The notes: generated by a model not told the origin, from the sequence alone. Shown: positions 27,413 through 38,904, counted from the stretch's first letter. The stretch: DNA of 64,000 bases from an uncultured Holophagaceae bacterium (GCA_903884655.1 CAISFO010000011.1:1-64000), one strand, 5' to 3'. Numbers and translations are program-made.

Positions 27413-29491
27413 TCAGAAACGGAACCGCAGTGAAGTGTTCACCTGCCTGGCCGGCAGCAGGTAGTACTGGCCGTCCCCCAGCTCGCTGGCGGCCACGGGC
27501 ACGCGCTTGTCCGTGAGGTTCTGGCCGGTGACGCGCAGCTCCCAGCCCTTTCCGCGCCATCCCGTACTGGCGGCGAGGGTGGTGTAGCCGTTCTGCGGGG
27601 CGGCGTTCTCCTTGTCGAGGTAGAAGCCGCCGGTACGGTTGGCTTCGAGCGTCCCGATAAAGCCGGTGCGGGGGGCATAGATAAGGCCGACCCCGGCGAG
27701 CTGGTAGGGTGTCATCTCCAGGCGGTGGCCCGCCAGCTGGGTGGGGACGGCGAGCGGCCCGGCATCCTGCACCGAGTCCGTGAAGCGGCTGTCGTGGTGG
27801 CTGTAGGCCGCCCGCAGGCTCAGGTCCCCGGTGAGTCGGCAGGCCAGGCTGGCTTCGAGGCCCTGGAAGCGCTCTTTGCCGCCGTTGATCAGGACCCCGC
27901 TGCTGGTGACGACCAGGTTCTTGAAGTCCATGCGGAAGGCCGCCAGCTCCGCACTGACCCTCCCGTCCAGGAAGGTTCCCTTGAGTCCCGCTTCATAGCT
28001 CTGCGCCGTTTCGGGTTCGAGGATGGGCGCCTGGGAATCCAGGCCGAAATCGATGGCGGAGGGCTTGAAGGTGGTGCGGTAGTCCCCAAAGAAGGCCAGG
28101 CGGTCCTTCCCTTCCTTCCAGAAGGACCAGGTCAACCCCAGGCTGCCAGAAAGCCTGGTGAAAATTTTGGCATCGGAGCCGCCGCTCAGCGCGTCGCTGC
28201 CCAGGTCCAGGGTGAAGGCCCGCCTCGATTCCGCTGTGTGATTGAAGCGCACGCCGCCCTCCACGAGGAAGCGGTCCAGGGGTTCCCATTCGGCGAAGGC
28301 ATAGAGGCCGCTGAAGTCGCGCTGGTCGTCGATGCGGATGGCTGCCGCCGGGGGCAGGCTGGCGCTGGTGGGAGGGTTGGAGCCGTCCAGCGCGATGTCG
28401 TAGTCGAAGTCCCCACCGCGGCCGACGCCCTGCCCGTGCAGGTGGTCGGCCCCCAGGACCACCTTCCACTCGCCGGACCCCGCCCAGGCCAGGTGGGAAT
28501 CAAAATACAGGTCCGTGGTCTCCACCGTCTCGCGCCAGCCGTGGGCGTTCGGAGACGTGGTGGTCCCATCCACCAGGAACCCGCGGAACACGCCCTGGGT
28601 GGCCCGCGACAGGGACAGCGTGGTGGACCAGACGGCGGTCCCCGCGCTGTGGTCGTAGCCCAGGGCCAGGGCCAGCCGGCGGTCATTCACGAAGGCGCCC
28701 GCCGGATTCTGGTTGGTGTCGATGGGCACCTTCGGATTGAGCCCGGTGCCCAGCTGGGGGATGGGGCTTCCAGGGTTCGTGTCCACCCAGGCGCCGCTGA
28801 GATCCAAGCGGAAGCTGCCCCCGGCGAGATCCGTGCGGTTGCGCCAGGCCAGGGTGCCGCGGCGGATCTCCGTGCGGGGATCCGCGAAGCCGGTCTTGCC
28901 GCCATCCAGGGTGAGGGTGGATTCCACTCCGGCCCAGGTGGGCAGGCGCAGGTTGGCCGAAGCGCCCCCGCTGCCGTGGCCGCCGGCCCAGACCCGTGCG
29001 CTACTCACGGTGTCGGCCGCAGCCCGATGGATGACGTGGATGACGCCCACGAAGGAGGTGGCGCCGTACATCACCGGCGCGGCGCCGCGCTGCACCTCGA
29101 TGCGCTCGACGTTCTCCAGGTCCAGGGTGCTGAGCGCGGGATTGAAGGTGCCCCCCCAGGGCGTGCCATCCACCACCAGCAGGAAGGCGTCGAACTCGCG
29201 CAGCCCCCACAGCTCCGGGATGCTCGAGGCGGGGCCGCTGTCGCCACCGGGGGCGAGGGTGATGCCCGCACAGAGCGCCAGGGCGGTGCGGAGGTCCATG
29301 GCGCCCCGGTCCTGGAGTTCCTGGCCCGTGATCACCGTGATCGAGCCGGGCACCTTGGCCGGGTCCTCGGGAAAGCGCGTGGCGGTCACTTCCACTACGG
29401 CCGACGGCGGGGGAAGGGTTTGGGCGAACAGCCCCAGGCTGCAAAGGCAGGCCCCTCCCGACAGGATCCGGTTCGCGCGGTGTGAGGACAT
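27413..29491 (-). CDS. TonB-dependent outer-membrane receptor (BtuB/vitamin or siderophore type)
   Basis: 692 residues with a signal peptide (about 1-24, ending LFAQTLPPP). The plug domain starts with VVEVTATRFPEDPAKVPGSI, containing the VTA motif near the TonB box, and continues through VERIEVQRGAAPVMYGATSF. The remainder is the 22-stranded barrel, ending in Phe (TSLRFRF) as outer-membrane barrels do. The plug layout is like BtuB/CirA relatives, but no cobalamin riboswitch or transport genes are adjacent, so the ligand is open. It is convergent with the amidase gene (22 bases apart). Confidence 0.9.
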   Translation of the reverse strand: MSSHRANRILSGGACLCSLGLFAQTLPPPSAVVEVTATRFPEDPAKVPGSITVITGQELQDRGAMDLRTALALCAGITLAPGGDSGPASSIPELWGLREFDAFLLVVDGTPWGGTFNPALSTLDLENVERIEVQRGAAPVMYGATSFVGVIHVIHRAAADTVSSARVWAGGHGSGGASANLRLPTWAGVESTLTLDGGKTGFADPRTEIRRGTLAWRNRTDLAGGSFRLDLSGAWVDTNPGSPIPQLGTGLNPKVPIDTNQNPAGAFVNDRRLALALGYDHSAGTAVWSTTLSLSRATQGVFRGFLVDGTTTSPNAHGWRETVETTDLYFDSHLAWAGSGEWKVVLGADHLHGQGVGRGGDFDYDIALDGSNPPTSASLPPAAAIRIDDQRDFSGLYAFAEWEPLDRFLVEGGVRFNHTAESRRAFTLDLGSDALSGGSDAKIFTRLSGSLGLTWSFWKEGKDRLAFFGDYRTTFKPSAIDFGLDSQAPILEPETAQSYEAGLKGTFLDGRVSAELAAFRMDFKNLVVTSSGVLINGGKERFQGLEASLACRLTGDLSLRAAYSHHDSRFTDSVQDAGPLAVPTQLAGHRLEMTPYQLAGVGLIYAPRTGFIGTLEANRTGGFYLDKENAAPQNGYTTLAASTGWRGKGWELRVTGQNLTDKRVPVAASELGDGQYYLLPARQVNTSLRFRF

Positions 29492-29565
29492 GCAGTCACC
29501 GTAGTAGAACGTCCAAAAGGCTGGCTCCAGCCCACTCTATCGAGAGGACGGGGTGAAATCGAGCC

Positions 29566-30171
29566 TCAGGTCAGGTTTGGCCGCAGCATCCGGGCCACGA
29601 GTCCTTCTGGCGTTTTCAGGATCGCGATGCCCAGGCGCTCGCTGGTCTCCCGCAGCCAGAAGGTATGCAGGTTCTTGGGCCCGTCAGGGGGGGGGTCGGG
29701 CTGCAGGGCCTGAGGCAGCGGCGCATCACCCACCCAGGTGAGGGTCCAGGCCTCGGAATTGGCAGCGGCTTCCAGGCGAAGGGGCCCCGGCGCCGCCCAG
29801 GGTAGGACCTGCCGGGTAAAGGCCGCCGCCCATTCCAGCAGCTGCGGCGTGGGCCAGGCGATGCCCGCCGCTCCCATATCCACGAGCTCAATGGGGCAGC
29901 GGAACAGCATGGCCATGGGTTCCAGCTTCGCCTCGAGACCCGCCTTCCACTCGGCCCATGAAGCCACCCCTGCATCCTGGTGGCGGCCCAGGGCCAGCGC
30001 ACGCGCCATGGCGACAAGGGTCTTGCCTTCTTCGATCGAATACTCCATGCGCATGCGGTTGCGGGCATCGAGGGGGAGCCGGGGATCGCTCAGGTCCAGC
30101 ACACCCTGGAGGCCCGCCAGGATGTTGTTGAAGTCATGCAGCGCGGCCCGCCATAGATCCTCTGAAGCCAT
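29566..30171 (-). CDS. Histidine-kinase-like protein with H-box but degenerate ATPase part
   Basis: 201 residues from ATG 30171; the frame is open 11 codons further. The start has an H-box-like segment, RAALHDFNNILAGLQGVLDL, in which His-Asp-Phe-Asn-Asn-Ile matches the HDFNN type of kinase dimerisation domains. After it come helical segments and a beta-rich C-terminal half, but no N-box, G1 or G2 ATP-binding motif is visible. This layout is like ChpT-type histidine phosphotransferases, which relay phosphate between a hybrid kinase and a response regulator. That role is inference. The divergent neighbour starts 86 bases away. Confidence 0.6.
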   Translation of the reverse strand: MASEDLWRAALHDFNNILAGLQGVLDLSDPRLPLDARNRMRMEYSIEEGKTLVAMARALALGRHQDAGVASWAEWKAGLEAKLEPMAMLFRCPIELVDMGAAGIAWPTPQLLEWAAAFTRQVLPWAAPGPLRLEAAANSEAWTLTWVGDAPLPQALQPDPPPDGPKNLHTFWLRETSERLGIAILKTPEGLVARMLRPNLT

Positions 30172-30257
30172 ACTCCCCCCATCTGCACAAAACCTTTGAA
30201 ACAAGTTACCTTGGAGAAGGCCCTCTGTGCAGTCTTGGAAGAAACTCGGGAATCCCT

Positions 30258-31127
30258 ATGCAGCAACCGATCAAGCGGCTTGGCGAACTGCTCGTGGAGG
30301 GCGGCCTCATTACCCCCGCCCAGCTCCAGAGTGCCATCACCCATCAGAAGATCGCGCGGGGCCGCCTGGGCAGCAACCTCGTGGCCCTTGGCTACATCTC
30401 CGAGGAGGTCCTGGTGGATTTCCTCAGCCACCAGACCGGCGTGCCACAGATGGATGTGCGCAATATCCAGATCCCACCCCAGGTTCTCAAGCTGGTGCCC
30501 CAGCGCCTCGCCGAGCAGTTCACGGTGCTTCCGATCACGACCAAGGAGCCGAAATCCCTGGTGCTGGCCATGTCCGACCCTTCGGACCTCAACGCCATCG
30601 ACAGCGCCCGGTTCGCCTCGGGCCTCAACATCGAACCAGTCGTGGCTTCGCACAGCGAGCTCCGCAAGGCCATCTCCGATTTCTACCGCCGACTGGATGA
30701 ACCCGGCTCACTGACGGTCGAGCTGGGGGCCAATTCCAGCCAGGATGAAGCCCTGCCAGTGTCCTTTTCCCTGGCGCCCCTGCCGATGCCCAGCGGTTTC
30801 GTCACGCCCGCCAAGCCAGTGGCCTTCCCCCGGGATCCCTTCTTCGACGGGCCCACCGCCCCCACCCAGCCGGTGAACATCGATCCCTTCGGCTTCTTCA
30901 ATGCCGTGCCGCCTCCCCCGCCCCCGGAAGCCCCCTCCATGATCGTGCCCAGCCGGGCCAGCTCCAAGACCATCCGACGGCTGGAGACCTACCAGACGCG
31001 AACCCTGGTCCTGGGGCTCATCCGGCTTTTCCAGCGCCGCGGGATCATCGGCCAGGACGAGCTGCAGCACCTGATCGCCAACCTAGTTGAGGCGGGCGAG
31101 ATCAAGGACGATGATCGCATCGGCTAG
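30258..31127 (+). CDS. MshEN/GspE N-terminal domain protein without ATPase
   Basis: 289 residues. The N-terminal ~140 residues (LGELLVEGGLITPAQLQSAI, then LGYISEEVLVDFLSHQTGVP) match the GspE/PilB N-terminal (T2SSE_N/MshEN) domain. In some proteins this domain binds cyclic-di-GMP. No Walker motifs follow, so this is not a secretion ATPase. A Pro-rich linker (about 215-232) leads to a ~55-residue helical C-terminus with TYQTRTLVLGLIRLFQRRGI. It may be a stand-alone adaptor or second-messenger sensor for type IV pilus or type II secretion functions. No pil or gsp genes are adjacent. Confidence 0.8.
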   Translation: MQQPIKRLGELLVEGGLITPAQLQSAITHQKIARGRLGSNLVALGYISEEVLVDFLSHQTGVPQMDVRNIQIPPQVLKLVPQRLAEQFTVLPITTKEPKSLVLAMSDPSDLNAIDSARFASGLNIEPVVASHSELRKAISDFYRRLDEPGSLTVELGANSSQDEALPVSFSLAPLPMPSGFVTPAKPVAFPRDPFFDGPTAPTQPVNIDPFGFFNAVPPPPPPEAPSMIVPSRASSKTIRRLETYQTRTLVLGLIRLFQRRGIIGQDELQHLIANLVEAGEIKDDDRIG

Positions 31128-31374
31128 TTTTCGTCTTTCATGATCGCCAGGAAAGTCACTTCGCTGTGTCCCGGCTCGGAGCAGGGCTTTCTGCCCTGCC
31201 CGAACGCTACCCGGCTGAGGCTCGGCCTGCGGGGTCATGCGCTTCGCGCACGGTCGGCCTCCGCTCCATCTATCGCACGCTTTGCGTGCTCCCGCTCGGC
31301 TTACGCCTCGTGGAGATGGAGCCTCCCAGGTCGGCCTCATCCTTTGAAGGCGGTCCATCGGGGCCGCTTGAATC
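31128..31374. repeat. Intergenic hairpin cluster with an echo of the lepA 3' end
   Basis: A 247-base gap between convergent genes. It contains stem-loops at 31181-31199 (GCAGGG/CCCTGC), 31238-31250 (TGCGC-TTC-GCGCA), 31275-31289 (GCACGC-TTT-GCGTGC) and an outer 8-bp pair CTCCATCT/AGATGGAG enclosing 31264-31321. At its left end (31124-31160) the minus strand reads EVTFLAIMKDEN then stop, closely resembling the lepA terminus [12 protein letters not shown] then stop at 31375. It looks like a mobile or spreading palindromic element inserted at or beside the lepA stop with a partial copy of the gene end. Confidence 0.65.
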
Positions 31375-33192
<1,818 letters not shown>

Positions 33193-33328
33193 TGAGGAAC
33201 CTCGAACCCACCATTGTACCGTTGGCTTCCCGCTCTGTCTGCGGAGTTTTCCCAGTCCGGAAGTTGATCCATGGTTGATCCAAACCGATAGGCCCTCTAA
33301 CCTCAAGACACGAGTGCAAGGAGTCCGC

Positions 33329-34135
33329 TTGTCCCACTTCGCGTCCCCCATGACCATCCTGATGGTGGAGGACAACGCCCTTCAGCGGCGCCAGATAGAG
33401 GCCCAGTTGCAGCCGCTGGGACACCACGTGCTCTACGCGACCAACGGACAGGAAGCCCTGGACCAGATGAAGGTGTCGCTTCCCGACCTGGTCCTCATGG
33501 ACGCGGTCATGCCCTCCATGGACGGCTTCAAGGCCTGCGAAATGATCAAGGCCGACCCGCGTACCGCGGAGATCCCCGTCATCGTGCTCACCGCCCTGAG
33601 CCGCGACGCCAAGGACCGCAGCTACGCCGCTGGCGCCGACGATTTCATCCGCAAGCCCGCCAACAACCTGCTGCTGCAGGTCCGGGTGCAGACCCATCTG
33701 CGGATCCGGGCCCTGGCGATGCAGGCCGGCAGCCCGGCCCCCGCCCGGGCCAAGGTGCTGGTGGTGTCCGCCAGTTCCCTGGTCCGGTCCCAGGTCCAGA
33801 ACCACTATGGCAAGACCCAGGCGACGTTCCTGGAAGCCCAGGGCGAGGGCCAGGCCCGGGCCCAGATCATGATCAACCGGCCCGACGTGATGGTGCTGGA
33901 TACGGAACTGCTCGAAGGCACCGCCCAGTCCCTGGCCCTGGCCGTTCAGCAGGCCGAGGAACTGAAGGACATGCCCATCCTGCTGCTCTACAACCCCGGG
34001 GAGCTGGAGACCTGGTCCCGGCTCCATGAACCCGTGGCCGACGCCCTCGAGAAGCCGCTGGTCGCCCAGGAGACCCGTCGCCGACTGGTCCTGCTCTCCC
34101 GTCTGGCCCACCTGCAGAAACTCGTCCAGGCGTGA
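33329..34135 (+). CDS. CheY-type response regulator with a second degenerate receiver-like half
   Basis: 268 residues from TTG 33329, chosen because AAGGAG lies five bases upstream; the in-frame ATG 33350 has no ribosome site. The first ~120 residues are a receiver domain: acidic pair Glu14/Asp15, phospho-acceptor Asp58 ([13 protein letters not shown]), Thr in IVLTALS and Lys109 (IRKPANN). The second half (from about 140, [20 protein letters not shown]) has the beta-alpha pattern of another receiver but with the acidic residues lost, so it is probably non-phosphorylated. No output domain is present. The stop overlaps the GTG of the protease gene by four bases (GTGA). Confidence 0.85.
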   Translation: MSHFASPMTILMVEDNALQRRQIEAQLQPLGHHVLYATNGQEALDQMKVSLPDLVLMDAVMPSMDGFKACEMIKADPRTAEIPVIVLTALSRDAKDRSYAAGADDFIRKPANNLLLQVRVQTHLRIRALAMQAGSPAPARAKVLVVSASSLVRSQVQNHYGKTQATFLEAQGEGQARAQIMINRPDVMVLDTELLEGTAQSLALAVQQAEELKDMPILLLYNPGELETWSRLHEPVADALEKPLVAQETRRRLVLLSRLAHLQKLVQA

Positions 34136-35652
34136 CGGGGCGGTTCAGAACCCACGCAGGATCCGCGGGGCTCTGGGTTGCGCTGTTCATGGCGACTGGC
34201 CTGTTCGCCGCGCCCGTCCAGGGCCGCGTCACCGATGGCCAGCGGGGTCTGGCGGACGTGCGGGTCTACCCGGATCGGCTCCCCCGTGTATCCCAGCTGG
34301 GGGATCCACCCACGGCCATCACGGATGCCGATGGGCGGTTCCACCTCGAGCTGGAGACGACCGATACCGTCCTTGCGGTGGAAAAGGACGGCTGGCGCCG
34401 GGACCTGGTGCCCGCTGCTGAATGGGGCCACGACATCCCGCTGCGGCCCGAGCCGGACTTCCGGAGGGAAGACGTCTTCCTGGTGCGCCTCGACTTCGCC
34501 GACGAGCCTTCATCGGTGCCGGACGCCGCCCTGCGGGAACTGCTCTTCTCCCGCCGTCCGGGCGCGGCCAGCGCCGCCAACTACCTCTACGAAGTGAGCA
34601 AGGGCTGCCTTTCCCTGGTGGAGGGGAAATTCCTCAAGCTGCGCAGCGCGGAACATCCGGCGCCCCGCCGCGACGAGCACAAATCCGCCCTGGCCCGCTG
34701 GGTGCTGGAGCGGCTGCAGGGCCAATCGCTCGGCAACTGTGACCGTATCAACAACCGCAGCGGAGTTTCGAAACCGGATGGCAAGCCCGACCACCTCTGG
34801 ATCATCGCGCCCGGCCACCCCCAGTCCATCACCGCCAACGACTCCGATCTCAAGGCCGTGAGCCTGCTCATGCCCCTGCCCTGGAAGGAGAAGACACGCT
34901 GGCCCCTGCTCTTCATGACCGAGGAAGTGCCCCTGGGGAACATCGTCCACGAGGCCTTCCACGCCATGGGCGAGCATCGGGTGGACGACCTCTACCTGGA
35001 GGACGGCTCCGCCCTGACGGCAGGCATCTGGGACCTCATGGACGGTGGCCAGTACCGGGGCTGGGACCGCTCCCACCCGGACCAGGGCCCCTGGGTGGAG
35101 GACACGGGCTACAGCCCTTCCCACCCCATGGCCTGGGTGCGCTCAGAACTCTGGTACCGGGGCCATTTCCGCAGCACCATGTCACGCCGCTCCGTGAAGG
35201 GCCGTCAGTGGGAGGGCTGGATCGCCCCGGCCTCCCGGGCGCCCGGCGCCGACCCCCAGTGGGTGACCCTGCCCGATCCCCGAAAGAAGGGCCGCTTCTT
35301 CAGCCTGGAAGTGCGCCGCCCCTGGGGCTTCGAGCGGGGCCGCATCGGGGGGCGGTTCGGACCCGGCTGTGAGGGTCTGTTGGTGGCCCTCATCGACCCG
35401 AGCCTCTTGACCCACGGCGAGCCCAAGGGCCCCGTGCGCGTGGTCGATGCCCATCCGAACACGCCACAGCCGCCCAAGCCCCGGCTGCCTCTGCGCCTCT
35501 GGGAACTGGACGACGCCGCCTTCAACCTTGGGCCAGGCGAGAATCCCAAGGGCCGCAGCGGGCCGCTGTCCTGGGAGGTGCTGGAAACCGACCCCAGTGG
35601 ACGCATGCGGGTGCGGGTCGCGGTGGATCGGCGCCGCTCCCGAGTGCTCTAG
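34132..35652 (+). CDS. Secreted M6-like metalloprotease
   Basis: 506 residues from a GTG overlapping the upstream stop. A Sec signal (about 10-29, LWVALFMATGLFAAPVQG) is followed by a carboxypeptidase-regulatory-like beta domain (about 30-105). The catalytic zinc motif is HEAFHAMGEH with His273, Glu274 and His277, followed by VDDLYLEDG. GIWDLMDGGQYRGW then PMAWVRSELW resemble the DxMSxG...AWxKxxLGW pattern of M6 peptidases. The third ligand would be the Asp or His shortly after the motif. It is unusual to see a secreted protease translationally coupled to a response regulator. The 3' end overlaps the convergent gene by four bases. Confidence 0.78.
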   Translation: MTGRFRTHAGSAGLWVALFMATGLFAAPVQGRVTDGQRGLADVRVYPDRLPRVSQLGDPPTAITDADGRFHLELETTDTVLAVEKDGWRRDLVPAAEWGHDIPLRPEPDFRREDVFLVRLDFADEPSSVPDAALRELLFSRRPGAASAANYLYEVSKGCLSLVEGKFLKLRSAEHPAPRRDEHKSALARWVLERLQGQSLGNCDRINNRSGVSKPDGKPDHLWIIAPGHPQSITANDSDLKAVSLLMPLPWKEKTRWPLLFMTEEVPLGNIVHEAFHAMGEHRVDDLYLEDGSALTAGIWDLMDGGQYRGWDRSHPDQGPWVEDTGYSPSHPMAWVRSELWYRGHFRSTMSRRSVKGRQWEGWIAPASRAPGADPQWVTLPDPRKKGRFFSLEVRRPWGFERGRIGGRFGPGCEGLLVALIDPSLLTHGEPKGPVRVVDAHPNTPQPPKPRLPLRLWELDDAAFNLGPGENPKGRSGPLSWEVLETDPSGRMRVRVAVDRRRSRVL

Positions 35653-36857
35653 AAGTAGGCCAGCCACCAGTCCTTGCGCCGCCGTTTCACGCCCGCGAAC
35701 CAGCGGCAGAGCGGGTAGAGGAGCACCAGCCCCAGGGCCCAGGCCAGATAGACTGCCCAGAGGCGGAAGCCGAACACGGCCGGTACGGCCCTCTGGAACT
35801 GGAGGACATAGTGCCAGTCCTGCCCGCCGAGCGCCGCGAAGAGCACGCCCATGAGATGGGCCGTCGGCCACTGCAGCAGGTAGAAGAACAGGGGCACCCG
35901 GCCCAGGGTGATGAGCGCCTGATCCAGGTGTGAAGGGGTCCTGCCCTCCCGCCAGGCGAGCAGCAGCAGTCCCGGGCCGAGGGTCATGAGCAGATAGAGC
36001 AGGCTGGGGGGGTATTTGGTGGTGTTGACGAAGGAGAGCAGGGTCCGAAAGCCCGAGACCTGCGTGCTCCAGTGCTTGGCATCGCCATAGATATTCCCCG
36101 CTCTCAGCAGGACGAAGCCCACCAGGCAGGCCAGGCCCAGGCCGAGCAGGATGCGCGTGCGGCGTTCCGCGGGCAGCCCGTAGGCGCGGCCCAGGCAGTA
36201 GCCCAGCGCCATGACGCCCGGCCAGGGGAAGAGCGGATAGCCGATGTAGAGCCGAGGTCCCGCCGCGCCGAAGAACCCGATCACGCCGGGCTGGTGCAGG
36301 ACCGTCCAAAGGGCAGGCCAACCGCCCGGGAGGGGTTGTCCCGGACCGCCCCAGCGCGGCACTGCGACGGGGTCCAGCAGATTGTGGCCGAGGACGAGCA
36401 CCAGGCCGAGGCCCAGGATCCAGCGCCAGGGCAGGTGGAGCAGGCCGGACAGGAGCACCATGCTGAGCCCGATGGCCCAGATGACCTGGGCGATGCCCAG
36501 GTCCACCCAGGGCTGCCAGGAGAAATTCCACCCCAGATGCACCAGTGTGAACTCCAGCAGCACCAGCCACAGACCCCGGGTGAGGAGCAGGCGTCGCACC
36601 GCAGGCAGCGGGTGCCCGGCCTGCACCTGGAGGGACACGCTCAGCCCCGCCAGGAAGACGAAGAGCGGCGCGCAGTAGTGCGTGATCCACCGGGTCACGA
36701 AGGTCGCCGAGCTGATGACGCTCAGGTCCGTCGGACTCTGCCAGAAGGACTCGGCGTGTACGAAATCCCGCGTGTGGTCGATGAGCATGAGCACCATGAC
36801 CAGGCCCCGGACCCAGTCGATGCTTGTCAAGCGCTGGCGGGCGGGGGCGTTGTTCAT
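35649..36857 (-). CDS. Multi-pass membrane protein, DUF1624/heparan-alpha-glucosaminide acetyltransferase-like
   Basis: 402 residues from ATG 36857. The N-terminal TSIDWVRGLVMVLMLIDHTR and the following DFVHAESFWQSP are typical of DUF1624 (COG3503) acyltransferase-like proteins, in which the His of the DH(T)RD segment is thought to take part in acyl transfer. About ten membrane helices are predicted. In this superfamily acetyl groups cross the membrane to a sugar. The start overlaps the stop of the small Cys-rich gene upstream (ATGA), so translation is coupled. Substrate unknown. Confidence 0.85.
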   Translation of the reverse strand: MNNAPARQRLTSIDWVRGLVMVLMLIDHTRDFVHAESFWQSPTDLSVISSATFVTRWITHYCAPLFVFLAGLSVSLQVQAGHPLPAVRRLLLTRGLWLVLLEFTLVHLGWNFSWQPWVDLGIAQVIWAIGLSMVLLSGLLHLPWRWILGLGLVLVLGHNLLDPVAVPRWGGPGQPLPGGWPALWTVLHQPGVIGFFGAAGPRLYIGYPLFPWPGVMALGYCLGRAYGLPAERRTRILLGLGLACLVGFVLLRAGNIYGDAKHWSTQVSGFRTLLSFVNTTKYPPSLLYLLMTLGPGLLLLAWREGRTPSHLDQALITLGRVPLFFYLLQWPTAHLMGVLFAALGGQDWHYVLQFQRAVPAVFGFRLWAVYLAWALGLVLLYPLCRWFAGVKRRRKDWWLAYF

Positions 36858-37189
36858 CGTCTCGGGTTCCCGTGGATTCCGGCCAGTGTGCCATAGGCGG
36901 AACACCCCTCCGCGCATGGCCTGGATCCCTCGGGCATCGCGACCACCCTGTCGGTGGATGCGGGGCTGCTCACCTTCTGGTCCCGGCCTTCACCTGTCCC
37001 GGATTCCTGCGGATCTGGAGGCTGCCTCCTCGGCCCAAGGCCCGCCGGCCACACGGGCGAGGGGATGACGCCATCCCGGAACTCCACCTTGCCGAACAGG
37101 ATGCAGCCCTTCATGCCGGGGCAGCAGAGGGCGCCGTCCACCTTGAGGCAGATGCCATTGACCTCGTGCGGGCAGTTCCAGCCGCTCAC
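36854..37189 (-). CDS. Small Cys-rich protein, coupled to the DUF1624 gene
   Basis: 111 residues from GTG 37189, with GGAGG four bases upstream. The first ~40 residues hold CPHEVNGICLKVDGALCCPG and MKGCILFGKVEFRDG, with Cys at positions 5, 13, 21, 22 and 28; this CPHEVNG...C...C-PGMKGC pattern recurs in small, uncharacterised proteins of anaerobes and may bind metal or an Fe-S cluster. The rest is Pro/Gly-rich and less convincing. It starts 30 bases after the ilvD stop on the same strand and its TGA overlaps the next ATG, so it is a middle gene of ilvD-small protein-DUF1624. Confidence 0.72.
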   Translation of the reverse strand: MSGWNCPHEVNGICLKVDGALCCPGMKGCILFGKVEFRDGVIPSPVWPAGLGPRRQPPDPQESGTGEGRDQKVSSPASTDRVVAMPEGSRPCAEGCSAYGTLAGIHGNPRR

Positions 37190-37218
37190 GGCTCCTCCGT
37201 CCCTGGATGGGCGGGCTG

Positions 37219-38904
37219 TCAGCCCAGCTCCTCCGGCAGGGCCAGCACGGCGCCCTTGTTGGCGCTGGTGACGAGCCGCGAGTAGCGCCCCAGCCAGCCC
37301 TTGCTGATCTTGGGCCTGGGCTTCACCCAGGCGGCTCGGCGGCGCTCCAGCTCGGCCGGATCCACCAGCACGTTCATGCTGCGGGCGGGAATGTCGATGC
37401 GGATGCGGTCGCCCGTGTTCACCAGGGCGATGGGGCCGCACTCCGTGGCCTCGGGGCTCACGTGGCCGATGCAGAGGCCCGCAGTGCCGCCGCTGAAGCG
37501 GCCGTCGGTGATGAGGGCCACCTGCTTGCCCAGGCCCTGGCCCTTGATCATGGACGTGGGCGAAAGCATCTCGGGCATGCCCGGACCACCCTTGGGGCCT
37601 TCGTAGCGGATGATCACCACCTGGCCGGCCTTCACCTTCCGCAGCATGAGGGCCGTCAGGCACTCGTCCTGGCTTTCGAAGACGATGGCCTCGCCCTCGA
37701 ACACGAAGCAGCTGGGATCCACCCCGGCGCTCTTCACGATGCTGCCCTGGGGAGCGATGTTACCGAAGAGCACCGCCAGACCGCCGTCCGGCGTGAAGGG
37801 CGCCTCAATGGTGCGGATGATCTTCGGGTCCTTGATGCTCGCGTTCGCGATGACTTCGCCCAGGGTCTTGCCGGTCGCGGTCAGGCAATCCAGGTTCAGG
37901 AGGCCCGGCTTCCGGGAGATCTCCTTCAGGATCGCGGAGATGCCACCGGCCCGGTCCACGTCCTGGATGTGCACGTCAGGCACCGAAGGCGACACCTTGC
38001 AGATGCAGGGGGTCACCGCGGAGATCTCGTTGAGGCGCTCCAGGGCGTACTCGACACCAGCTTCGTGGGCGATGGCGAAGGCATGCAGCACCGTGTTGGT
38101 GGAGCCACCCATGGCCATGTCCAGGGCGAAGGCGTTGTCCAGGGAGGCCTTGGTGACGAGATCCCGGGGCTTGATGTCCCGCTCCAGCAGCTCGAAGATC
38201 TGGCGAGCCGCGGCCTTGGCCAGCTCCGGGCGGCGAGCGTCGACGGCCGGGATGGTGCCGTTGCCCGGTAGGGCCAGGCCGATGGCTTCCAGCAGGCAGT
38301 TCATGGAGTTGGCGGTGAACATGCCCGAGCAGGAGCCGCAGGTGGGGCAGGCGCTCTGCTCGATGGCCTCCAGCTGGGCCTCGGTCATCTCGCCGCTCTG
38401 GACCTTGCCCACGCCTTCGAAAACGGTGATGAGGTCGCTGCGGCTGCCGTCGGGCTGGGTGCCCGCCAGCATGGGGCCGCCGGTGACGAAGATGGTGGGC
38501 ACGTTCACCCGCACGGCGCCCATGATCATGCCCGGCGTGATCTTGTCGCAGTTGGAGATGCAGATGAGGGCGTCGAAGCAGTGGGCCATGGCCATGGTCT
38601 CGAGACAGTCGGCGATGAGCTCCCGGCTGGGCAGCGAGTAGCGCATGCCCAGGTGGCCCATGGCGATACCGTCGTCCACGGCGATGGTGTTGAACTCGAA
38701 GGGCACGCCGCCCGCCTCGCGCACGGCGGCTTTGACGCCCACCGCGAAGTCGTGGAGGTGCGTATGGCCCGGCACGATGTCGGTGTAGGAATTGACGATG
38801 CCGATGAAGGGCTTCTTGAAGTCCTCGTCCTTCAGGCCCGTGGCCCGGAGCAGGCTCCGGTGCCCGGCGCGTTCAATGCCCTTCTTGACGGTATCTGATC
38901 GCAT
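37219..38904 (-). CDS. ilvD: Dihydroxy-acid dehydratase
   Basis: Dehydrates dihydroxyisovalerate and dihydroxymethylvalerate in branched-chain amino-acid synthesis. 561 residues from ATG 38904 (AAGGGAG five bases upstream). Fe-S ligand segments are [13 protein letters not shown] (Cys119) and [19 protein letters not shown] (Cys192), both intact. The C-terminal [19 protein letters not shown] holds the active-site Ser region. No other ilv genes are nearby. Downstream genes (Cys-rich protein, membrane protein) follow closely on the same strand. Confidence 0.96.
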   Translation of the reverse strand: MRSDTVKKGIERAGHRSLLRATGLKDEDFKKPFIGIVNSYTDIVPGHTHLHDFAVGVKAAVREAGGVPFEFNTIAVDDGIAMGHLGMRYSLPSRELIADCLETMAMAHCFDALICISNCDKITPGMIMGAVRVNVPTIFVTGGPMLAGTQPDGSRSDLITVFEGVGKVQSGEMTEAQLEAIEQSACPTCGSCSGMFTANSMNCLLEAIGLALPGNGTIPAVDARRPELAKAAARQIFELLERDIKPRDLVTKASLDNAFALDMAMGGSTNTVLHAFAIAHEAGVEYALERLNEISAVTPCICKVSPSVPDVHIQDVDRAGGISAILKEISRKPGLLNLDCLTATGKTLGEVIANASIKDPKIIRTIEAPFTPDGGLAVLFGNIAPQGSIVKSAGVDPSCFVFEGEAIVFESQDECLTALMLRKVKAGQVVIIRYEGPKGGPGMPEMLSPTSMIKGQGLGKQVALITDGRFSGGTAGLCIGHVSPEATECGPIALVNTGDRIRIDIPARSMNVLVDPAELERRRAAWVKPRPKISKGWLGRYSRLVTSANKGAVLALPEELG

